Program-made: the position numbers and the translations under genes
Shown here: positions 22,726-29,098 of the stretch, piece after piece
Layout: each line of letters begins with the position of its first letter
Position numbering within the stretch: the first letter of the stretch is position 1
Virus record (IMG/VR): IMGVR_UViG_3300028275_000692
Span: 1 to 29,098 of that record
DNA length: 29,098 nucleotides
Source of the DNA: a virus
Direction: 5' to 3' (one strand)
Notes under the pieces: model-generated
The model's database searches: none
The model's input: the letters and a program-made list of their open reading frames with translations, nothing else
Told to the model about the DNA's origin: nothing

Positions 22726-25700
22726 ATGGGCTTTAAACATATTTATACCAGATATGGTTCATCCCATTGGCATTATTCTACCCTTCAACCAATGAAAATG
22801 AATTGGTTTGAAAACGATCATAGGACAGGCATCTACTGGAGTGCAGATCATCTTCAAATGCAAGTGAATGATTTAGGGCCAACAGATTCATTAAATTTTG
22901 ATTATTCCTCCCCATTTTATTTAAGTGAAATTAGGTCAAAATATCGGTACTTTAAATATGAAGCAAAGAAAAATGGTAGCACAGTTATTCCGTACTGGAC
23001 AATTTTAACCGGCGTTATCAAATATATTAATTACGACAGCCCATCTGAAGAATATGTTGACAATATAGATGCAAAATACAAATGTTGCGAAATAAACCCA
23101 TCAAACATTGACTTGGAAACTGGTTACATTCATGTACCAGCCTCCGTGGGAAAGTATTGGAACCATGGAACAAAAATAGTTCTTACTCCACAGCAAATTA
23201 TTAATTCCAATCAAGATGGAATTGTACCAACCATATTTCCAACTCTTGGAACTGTAAACCTTACTACAAGCAGCAACGAAATTATTGGCACCGAACTTAT
23301 GTTTCCGGTAATTAATTCCGCTTCATTTTCTGCGCAGCTTCTTTTGAAATACATTTCGTTAAGAAAAATATCCGATACCACATTTCAACCGTACCTCTAT
23401 TATGTTCCACAACCGTTAATGAATAACGGTTATGGACCTTATAACTTTGGGAAAGATAGTTATGTAAGCAGGCTGCCTTTCTATGAAAATTATCGAACTA
23501 AAATATTTCAAAAAATAATAACTGCCGGCTCCAATTATATTTTGAATGTGTATGAGCGAAAAAACATATTGCCAACAGGAACTTCTGTTTTTGTAGTGCC
23601 AGCTTTATCTGAGTACAATAAAGATTCTTATGAAAATGCAAACTTTGATGCCAAATACAATTTTATTTTTCAAAGCTGGTTAGACTCAAGGTATGTGGAT
23701 TTAAATGAAAATAAAATTTTAGTTTCTGAATTAACTCAACCGGCAACAGATACTCAACTTTATTATAACGACCCGGCAAATATGTTAGGGGCTTTTGGAA
23801 ATCACCCGACTGGAACGGCTGTTCAAATTTATCCCTCCAGGCTTTACAACTATTGGGCATATGAGTGGATTAGTGTTGATTACTCCACCAGTGAAAATAT
23901 TAACCTCGCAGGCGAGCAATACATACAAGATGTGTTTGTGACAGAAGGCAAAAGGGTTTTGGTGAAAAACCAAACCGATAAAAAACAAAATGGTACATAC
24001 ACAGTTAAAAAAGGAAATTGGCAGTATTACAACTTTGTAAGCACCCCAGATGCTTTGCCAGTTCAACCTTACACTAAAAGAGGCTACCGTGTTGAAGTAT
24101 ACTACGAAAAAAAAGCATACAAGGTGGATGCTCCTTTCACTTTAGGAGTTACCGAAATTAATTTTGATCGAATAGAAAGTTTTTATGCCATTAATGAGCC
24201 TGACGAAATTAAATTAACGGTTCTGCCGTCCGGCTTAGAGGTTGGAAAAGTTTATTATCTTATTCGTGGAAGTGGCTGGATTAAATTTGCTCAAAGCTAT
24301 CAAGATGCCTTAGATGAAATTGCCATTCCGCTGCAAAGCATGGGCAAGGGGCTAATTGCAGTTTATGTGGCATCGCTAGAAAATTCATTTCCAGAAAAAG
24401 TTTTAACGAGGGATTCTGAAGGCAACCCATTGACAACAGAGCCGCTTGACCCTGGCAAGCCCTACTATCTTATCAACCTTGGAGCTAGATTTGCCTTAGC
24501 GGAAACAAAAGCAAAATCATTGACCGGTGAGGCTATTCCTGTTTATCAAAAGCCAAATACCTATTACGCCTTAGAGCCAACCAGTGTTTACGCTCAACCC
24601 GTTAATTCAAGTTGGAATAAAAACAGAACCAGTTTTGCTTGGAAACCGGACAAGAATGGGGAAGACTACTGCACAGATTATAGCCATTTTCTCCCAGCAT
24701 TAAATGCAGCGGGAGAACCCATGGGAATTTCTCCCTCTGAAGTTCCATCCTATGTCATTCTGAATATTAATGCGACGATTCCAACAAGCACTCGTGTAAG
24801 ATATTCAGCAATGAACAACCCCGACAAGGTGTGGTTTGTGTATAGTCCATTCAATCAGAATATTTATATAGAACATTATAATGACCCAAATCTTCCCCCT
24901 GCCACAACAACCTTTAATGGGTCATCTGACCTTACGGGGGAGTTTAATAATATCAATCAAGAGTTGGCTGAAAGTTTAAGTGGAAACACCCTTTTGCATT
25001 TTGTTGGAACCGGGAACATCAACACTGCTTTTCCAAGCCTTTTTACTTTATATCCGGCTTCATATCATGACAATCACAACAAGTATTTGATTTATAAAGG
25101 CACAAAAGAAGTAGTAAAATTTTCCACATATGAGTTTTCAAGTTATTATTGGGTTCCAATTATGACAACTGCAGCCAATTGGGTTGCGGTTCCAGATTTA
25201 ACTTTTGATCCTTATTATACATGCACTACATTACAGGTGCCTTACACTGATATAGACGGCACCACTACTTACACGCCAACAACAAGGTGCAGTTGTTCTT
25301 ATCCTAATCAAAAATTTGAATGGACAGAAAATGGGTTTACTCATTTTCATTTGACGCAGTATCAAGAGACTACAGGCCATGAGGTTGGAAGTGTTTACTA
25401 TTTAACAACTGTAATGCAGGGCAGTAAACTTGAATTGTACTATGCCATAGATACCACGAATGGAAGGTCATATCTTTCTTACAGATTGTCTTCATTATTT
25501 TCTGCCACTTGGCCTGTCAACAATGGTGATCCTACCAATTATACAATCAATGGCCTTAATTATGCATATACATCAGTTTCAGAAAACATAGCTGATTCCC
25601 GTTATGATTCTTATTCTGTGAATGCAAACTATTATGCTTTGCCCAATTCAAATGTTTTGACAAAAGCCAATGGACCTAATGAAGCCCCCGCAACCATAAG

Positions 25701-26382
25701 CGTTGTTGGAGGCCGCAAATTTATTTCCAATAACTCTGTGGAATTGCATTTTGAAAAACCTGTTTATCACATCTGGAAAAAAGTCGGCCCTGTTAATTAT
25801 GGCAATACAACAAATAATTCTAAATATTTGACAAAAGCAGACTGGGATGCTGATTTGTCCAATTTTCAACAAGACATAATTTGCCAGTATGACCCTTCTA
25901 GCGAAAAATATAAAAGCGATTCCTATGAATCAAATGGGATCACATTTAAAGTGGAAGTGGTTCCATCTAGAGACCTTTCAGGAGCATTGGTGTATGGTGC
26001 TCCTAATAGTTATGTGTATATGTATAAAAATTTTGAATATTACAGCAAAAACACGCAATCGGAAATTCAATCATATTACACCGATTATAATCCCACCCCA
26101 TTTTTAGCAAATCCGACAACAAGGACTACTTATGTTAATTTTGTTCCAATCACAACACTGACTCCTAACGGAGCTGATTTTCCAATCCTAGACCCAAATA
26201 TGCAGCCTGAGAGTACAAACATATATAACGGCCAATTTTACCGCTACATCACCGATTGGCAGTATGGCTATTTGGGTGTGAGTCGCTATGTTGCACCTTT
26301 GCCGTATCGCACACACAATGAACTAATGCCTTATGAAAGTAGTCCAGTGTCTTTAATCCACCTTATGTATTTGTCAGTTTAA
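22726..26382 (+). CDS. giant A+T-rich tail or host-recognition protein of unknown fold
   Basis: A 1218-residue protein three bases after the stalk stop, with no strong ribosome site, so coupling to the upstream gene is likely. It is very rich in Y, N, S, T and P and poor in charged residues, with repeated aromatic pairs (YY, YW, FY), an unusual make-up that suggests beta-rich sugar-binding surfaces. Residues about 383-487 form a diverged copy of the fibre module in the gene at 17180, including KRVLVKNQTDKKQNGTYTVK and later FTLGVTEINFDRIES. There are repeated 'L-P-S-G-L-E-V-G-K-V-Y-Y-L' and 'PGKPYYLINLGARFA' units. No enzyme motif is seen. It may be the receptor-binding tip or an enzyme not recognisable by eye. 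Confidence 0.85.
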   Translation: MGFKHIYTRYGSSHWHYSTLQPMKMNWFENDHRTGIYWSADHLQMQVNDLGPTDSLNFDYSSPFYLSEIRSKYRYFKYEAKKNGSTVIPYWTILTGVIKYINYDSPSEEYVDNIDAKYKCCEINPSNIDLETGYIHVPASVGKYWNHGTKIVLTPQQIINSNQDGIVPTIFPTLGTVNLTTSSNEIIGTELMFPVINSASFSAQLLLKYISLRKISDTTFQPYLYYVPQPLMNNGYGPYNFGKDSYVSRLPFYENYRTKIFQKIITAGSNYILNVYERKNILPTGTSVFVVPALSEYNKDSYENANFDAKYNFIFQSWLDSRYVDLNENKILVSELTQPATDTQLYYNDPANMLGAFGNHPTGTAVQIYPSRLYNYWAYEWISVDYSTSENINLAGEQYIQDVFVTEGKRVLVKNQTDKKQNGTYTVKKGNWQYYNFVSTPDALPVQPYTKRGYRVEVYYEKKAYKVDAPFTLGVTEINFDRIESFYAINEPDEIKLTVLPSGLEVGKVYYLIRGSGWIKFAQSYQDALDEIAIPLQSMGKGLIAVYVASLENSFPEKVLTRDSEGNPLTTEPLDPGKPYYLINLGARFALAETKAKSLTGEAIPVYQKPNTYYALEPTSVYAQPVNSSWNKNRTSFAWKPDKNGEDYCTDYSHFLPALNAAGEPMGISPSEVPSYVILNINATIPTSTRVRYSAMNNPDKVWFVYSPFNQNIYIEHYNDPNLPPATTTFNGSSDLTGEFNNINQELAESLSGNTLLHFVGTGNINTAFPSLFTLYPASYHDNHNKYLIYKGTKEVVKFSTYEFSSYYWVPIMTTAANWVAVPDLTFDPYYTCTTLQVPYTDIDGTTTYTPTTRCSCSYPNQKFEWTENGFTHFHLTQYQETTGHEVGSVYYLTTVMQGSKLELYYAIDTTNGRSYLSYRLSSLFSATWPVNNGDPTNYTINGLNYAYTSVSENIADSRYDSYSVNANYYALPNSNVLTKANGPNEAPATISVVGGRKFISNNSVELHFEKPVYHIWKKVGPVNYGNTTNNSKYLTKADWDADLSNFQQDIICQYDPSSEKYKSDSYESNGITFKVEVVPSRDLSGALVYGAPNSYVYMYKNFEYYSKNTQSEIQSYYTDYNPTPFLANPTTRTTYVNFVPITTLTPNGADFPILDPNMQPESTNIYNGQFYRYITDWQYGYLGVSRYVAPLPYRTHNELMPYESSPVSLIHLMYLSV

Positions 26383-26388
26383 GCCAAT

Positions 26389-26418
26389 TTGCCAACCAAA
26401 CCACGACTTTTGTAAAAT
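26389..26418 (+). promoter_or_regulatory. possible sigma-70-like promoter before the holin-like gene
   Basis: TTGCCA at 26389-26394, an 18-base spacer and TAAAAT at 26413-26418 lie in the only real gap between the giant tail gene and the lysis-like block. Transcription would begin near 26424-26427, just before the ATG at 26428, where no clear ribosome site is present. The surrounding A+T richness makes a chance match possible. Confidence 0.3.
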
Positions 26419-26427
26419 CGGGTCACT

Positions 26428-26694
26428 ATGGACACACAACTTGTTCTCCAGATTGTTGAAAAAATTGGCATCCCCATGGGAATCCTTCTGGTGTTTTCCT
26501 GGGGATTTTGGAAAAGTGCACAGTGGGCGGGCACCCGCATCATTTTGCCGATCCATGAGCGGCATATGCAATTCTTGGATTCTTTGGAGGACACCCTGAA
26601 AGCCCTGGCGGGCGGGCAGGACCAGCTCGCTAAGGAATTATCCACGCTGACCGCACTGATTTCCCGGGAAATGCAAAAACCGGAACGCAAGTAG
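26428..26694 (+). CDS. holin-like single-span membrane protein
   Basis: An 88-residue protein. After a short N-terminal helix there is one hydrophobic segment (IPMGILLVFSWGFWKSAQW, residues about 15-33). A charged helical region follows (HERHMQFLDSLEDTL, then GGQDQLAKELSTLTALISREM) that could form a coiled coil, and a basic end (KPERK). One-span phage membrane proteins of this size with a charged helical tail are often holins or holin-like accessory proteins. The next genes (a secreted protein and a peptidase) suit a lysis block. No endolysin follows, so holin function is inferred. Confidence 0.55.
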   Translation: MDTQLVLQIVEKIGIPMGILLVFSWGFWKSAQWAGTRIILPIHERHMQFLDSLEDTLKALAGGQDQLAKELSTLTALISREMQKPERK

Positions 26695-26713
26695 TCAATC
26701 CAGGGGGAGTCCA

Positions 26714-27367
26714 ATGTCACTTGCCTTTGCCTGTTTGTTGGCGCTATGCGCCGAACCTTCGGTCACTCTGCCCAGGGATCTAACCGCCAAGCCCGGGCGC
26801 CTCCTCAAGATCGAGGCGAATACCACGGGAAAATCCATCCGCTGGGTGAATGTCTCCGAGGATGCGGACCTGATTGTCAGTGAATCCGGAAAGTGGGCGA
26901 TCTTTTCGGCCACCGCGCCAGGAAAATACCGAGTCTTTGCCTGGACGGCATTCCAGGACATCCCGAGCGAGGCGGCGGTCTGCACCATCACGGTGGAACC
27001 TTCGCAACCAGTGCCTCCCCCATCCCCCGAGGATTCGCTCAAAGCAGCGGTTCAGGCGATCTACGGGGCGGACACCAATCCCCAGAAATCTGTTCACAAA
27101 GACAATTTGATTTCCAGCTATGGGGAGTTTGCCAGAACCATCCGGAATCCAAAATGGACAACAGCCGGCGAATTCTACAAGGCCTGCAGGGCAACGATAT
27201 CAAGCCTGATGAGGGACGAGGATTTGCAGGCGATCCGGGAAAAATTTGGAGAAGAATTGAACCGCAGACTCCCCACGGACCCTGGCACTCTTTTGACGGA
27301 CACTCATAGAGCTGATGCAGTTTCCTTGTTCACACGATTCGCAAAACTCCTCGGTGAAATCCAATGA
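26714..27367 (+). CDS. secreted Ig-like protein, planctomycete-type
   Basis: A 217-residue protein with GGGGAG before its ATG. The N-terminus (MSLAFACLLALCAEPS) is a short hydrophobic leader resembling a signal peptide without a strong basic start. Residues about 17-95 read as an Ig-like or PKD-like beta domain: LTAKPGRLLKIEANTTGKSI, then SESGKWAIFSATAPGKYRVFAW, then VCTITVEP. A proline linker (PSQPVPPPSP) leads to a helical C-terminal part ending LFTRFAKLLGEIQ. I recall this beta-domain plus helical tail, next to papain-like peptidases, from Planctomycetes genomes. Its role in the phage is unknown; it might act at the cell envelope. It ends in an ATGA overlap with the peptidase gene. Confidence 0.7.
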   Translation: MSLAFACLLALCAEPSVTLPRDLTAKPGRLLKIEANTTGKSIRWVNVSEDADLIVSESGKWAIFSATAPGKYRVFAWTAFQDIPSEAAVCTITVEPSQPVPPPSPEDSLKAAVQAIYGADTNPQKSVHKDNLISSYGEFARTIRNPKWTTAGEFYKACRATISSLMRDEDLQAIREKFGEELNRRLPTDPGTLLTDTHRADAVSLFTRFAKLLGEIQ

Positions 27368-28248
27368 GTGCAAACTTTGGCTGGATCAATAATCCCGGAG
27401 AAGTCCAAAAAACCCTTGGTTCCCTGCCCCATCCTTATTTTTCCATGAGCGAGGCCGGGGACTTTTCCGGTCCAATTGCGGACGAGGCCCTGCTGTGGAA
27501 GGCTGCTGTACGGGTTCTTGGGCATCTGCTGCCCGGTCGCAACCAGGGCCAAGTGGGCAGTTGTGTCAGCTTTGGCACCGCATCGGCCGTGGAACATACG
27601 ATGCTGGTGGAGATCATGGCCGGGGATACCGAGGAATACCGGGACCTAGTACAGGAGTGCATCTACGGGGGCAGCCGCGTCGAGGTGGGAGGCGGGCAGA
27701 TTTCCGGAGATGGAAGCGTTGGAAGCTGGGCCGCGGAGTTTGTGAACAAGTGGGGTGTGCTGGCTCGCGGCGTGTACGGCTCCACCGATCTTGGGAAATA
27801 CAGCGAGAGCCGGTGTCGGGACTGGGGGCGCCACGGCGTGCCAACGGAATTTGAAAACGAGTCCAGGAAACATCCGGTCAGTACCACCTCTCTGGTCAAG
27901 AACTGGGACGAGGCCAAAAAAGCACTTTCCAGCGGCTATGGCATCGCTGTCTGCTCTGACCAGGGCTTCACGATGCAGCGGGACCAGGATGGGTTCTGCA
28001 GGCCTTCGGGAAGCTGGGGGCACTGCATGGCCCTGCTTGGCTACAAGGGTGGCAGTCGCCCGGGCGGATTCATTCTGAACAGTTGGGGGGAGGATTCCCA
28101 TACGGGGCCTGCAGGTTACGGGGATCCTTCGCCGGCTGGTTTTTGGGCCGACCCCAATGTGATTGATGGGATGCTGCGGCAGCAGGATTCCTGGGCATTC
28201 TCAAGCGTGGATGGTTTTCCAGTGCGAAGAATCCACTGGTATTTGTAA
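27364..28248 (+). CDS. papain-like (C1-type) cysteine peptidase
   Basis: A 294-residue protein in an ATGA overlap with the secreted gene. The catalytic elements of papain-fold peptidases are all present: oxyanion Q61 six residues before C67 (the same Q-to-C spacing as in papain) in NQGQVGSCVSFG, H220 in GSWGHCMALLGY, and N239 in FILNSWGE. No signal peptide or propeptide is obvious. It is therefore likely to be an active protease. In this position, after a holin-like gene and with no lysozyme, amidase or transglycosylase in the window, it may help open the host envelope, or it may process virion or host proteins. Phage genomes seldom carry clear papain-family enzymes. Confidence 0.9.
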   Translation: MSANFGWINNPGEVQKTLGSLPHPYFSMSEAGDFSGPIADEALLWKAAVRVLGHLLPGRNQGQVGSCVSFGTASAVEHTMLVEIMAGDTEEYRDLVQECIYGGSRVEVGGGQISGDGSVGSWAAEFVNKWGVLARGVYGSTDLGKYSESRCRDWGRHGVPTEFENESRKHPVSTTSLVKNWDEAKKALSSGYGIAVCSDQGFTMQRDQDGFCRPSGSWGHCMALLGYKGGSRPGGFILNSWGEDSHTGPAGYGDPSPAGFWADPNVIDGMLRQQDSWAFSSVDGFPVRRIHWYL

Positions 28249-28261
28249 AGGGAGGTGCGTT

Positions 28262-28585
28262 GTGTCAATGATCCTGCCAGCATATCCGGGGGAATTCCCA
28301 ACGATAGCGTTGGGCGTTCTGGCCGACAAGTTGCGCGGAAAGACCGTTCCCAACGGAACGGCGATTCACGCCTGCTGGGTGGTGGCGGGGTGGGCCCTGG
28401 GGAATTTTGTTCCCTCGGACAGCCCCCAGGTAGTCGGTTCCAACCTGGAATCTGACGAGGATCAGGCTGAATTCGTGGAAGGCCTGATCCACAACAAGAT
28501 CAGCGGTGGTCCGGCTGGAAATGCTTTCCAGTGGGTATTGCTGGTGCGTATTGTGATCAACCTTTTAACCAAACTTTTGCAATAA
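28262..28585 (+). CDS. small protein of unknown function with hydrophobic C-terminus
   Basis: A 107-residue protein. GTG 28262 is preferred over ATG 28268 because GGGAGG at 28250-28255 sits six bases upstream of the GTG. The first part is G/A/V-rich with NGTAIHACWVVAGWALGNF; the middle is acidic (SDEDQAEFVEGLI); and the end is hydrophobic (WVLLVRIVINLLTKLL), long enough for a membrane-associated helix. I recognise no family. Its position after the peptidase and before small cysteine-rich and HNH genes gives little further information; a role in envelope or exit functions is possible. Confidence 0.6.
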   Translation: MSMILPAYPGEFPTIALGVLADKLRGKTVPNGTAIHACWVVAGWALGNFVPSDSPQVVGSNLESDEDQAEFVEGLIHNKISGGPAGNAFQWVLLVRIVINLLTKLLQ

Positions 28586-28595
28586 GGAGCAGAAA

Positions 28596-28796
28596 ATGAT
28601 TGCAGCGATTTTAGCGGTATCCATTGCGGTGGGAGCAGATTGCAAGGAATGCGCCGTCGGGTTCAGCAAGAGCTGCCCGGCAACTGGAAAGGAATCCTCT
28701 GTGGGTTCTGCCTGTGGGTCTACTCCCGCCCGCGACAGAAAAACGCCTCACAGGGGATTCCTCTCCGGTTTGAAAAGGTGCAGGGGATGCCGCTAG
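28596..28796 (+). CDS. small cysteine-rich, possibly secreted peptide
   Basis: A 66-residue ORF with AAGGAG at 28584-28589 before its ATG. It opens with a hydrophobic stretch (MIAAILAVSIAVGADC) that could be a signal or lipoprotein-like leader ending at a Cys, followed by CKEC and further cysteines (seven in total). The C-terminus is basic and ends KRCRGCR. Cysteine pairs suggest metal binding or disulfides after export. The next gene starts 10 bases before its stop. It might be a spanin-like or unrelated peptide; I cannot decide. Confidence 0.5.
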   Translation: MIAAILAVSIAVGADCKECAVGFSKSCPATGKESSVGSACGSTPARDRKTPHRGFLSGLKRCRGCR

Positions 28797-29098
28797 CAAG
28801 CTGGCAGGTTCCTGTTAACCCGGTTGAGTCTCAGCGCAGCGGAGGGTGGCATACCCTCCGTTGCCGTTTTCTGGAGAAGCATCCAGAATGTTCCTGCTGT
28901 GGCAAGGCCACGGAACTGGAAGCCCACCATGTGGTCCCGGTGCACCTGGATCCGTCCCTGGAGCTAGAAGAATCCAATCTGATTGCTCTGTGCCAGCGCT
29001 GCCACCTGGTGGTGGGACACTTGAATAGCTGGTTTCGCCACAACAAGCACATCCGGGACGATGCGGCCCTTTTGAAAAGCAGGCATCGGGAGCGTTAA
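28787..29098 (+). CDS. HNH endonuclease
   Basis: A 103-residue protein. ATG 28787 is chosen because AAGGTG precedes it and the TTG at 28640 would give an unsupported N-terminus. The HNH fold is clear: zinc ligands C35-x2-C38 and C69-x2-C72, H47 and H48 in EAHHVVPVHLD, N64 in EESNLIALC, and H73 in RCHLVVGH. Phage HNH proteins often assist the large terminase in cutting packaged DNA; here it stands far downstream of terL, but a circular or permuted genome map would put it next to the terminase genes. The N-terminal GGWHTLRCRFLEKHPEC segment is common in free-standing phage HNH enzymes. The gene ends on the last base of the window. Confidence 0.9.
   Translation: MPLASWQVPVNPVESQRSGGWHTLRCRFLEKHPECSCCGKATELEAHHVVPVHLDPSLELEESNLIALCQRCHLVVGHLNSWFRHNKHIRDDAALLKSRHRER

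Overview
The window is one continuous late-gene block of a tailed double-stranded DNA phage or prophage. Every supported gene is on the + strand and genes are tightly packed, mostly with ATGA, TGATG or TAATG start/stop overlaps. A portal, terminase, MuF-type protein, HK97-fold capsid protein, tail tube, frameshifted tail chaperones and a 728-residue tape measure indicate a long-tailed, probably siphovirus-like, particle. No integrase, repressor, replication gene, tRNA or CRISPR array is visible, so lifestyle cannot be decided. The secreted Ig-like protein at 26714, the papain-like peptidase behind it and the style of the terminal HNH protein resemble proteins I associate with Planctomycetes and their prophages. 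The host assignment is an inference from recall, not from a search.

Layout. 1-930: the tail end of a probable RusA-like resolvase, an unknown small gene and a probable small terminase. 839-3918: large terminase and portal. 3918-6322: a MuF head protein fused to a C-terminal ADP-ribosyltransferase, then a gene built of four ~40-residue repeats that is a candidate immunity partner. 6350-9383: a likely promoter, a protease ORF with an internal scaffold start, a decoration protein and the major capsid protein. 9392-12112: small connector, neck and beta-rich proteins. 12131-15427: tail tube, tail chaperone pair with a strong -1 frameshift site, and tape measure. 15427-26382: distal tail and a large adhesion apparatus, including a collagen-like protein, two fibres with similar N-terminal anchors, a tail-fibre chaperone, a coiled-coil stalk and a 1218-residue unknown protein. 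26389-29098: holin-like protein, secreted Ig-like protein, papain-like cysteine peptidase, small unknowns and an HNH nuclease.

The genes work together as a packaging and assembly line: terminase and portal load DNA, protease and scaffold mature the head, connectors close it, and the chaperones and tape measure build the tail. The fibres bind the host, and the last block probably serves host exit or entry. Base composition is mosaic: the head genes and the last 2.7 kb are G+C-rich. The ADP-ribosyltransferase domain, the small gene at 9771 and especially the stalk and giant protein at 20132-26382 are visibly A+T-rich, which suggests exchange of host-facing parts.

The most notable items are the MuF-toxin plus repeat-protein pair, the textbook frameshift signal (GGGAAAC plus a 14-bp bulged hairpin), the nested scaffold start, and the papain-like protease in the lysis-like region where a peptidoglycan hydrolase would be expected.
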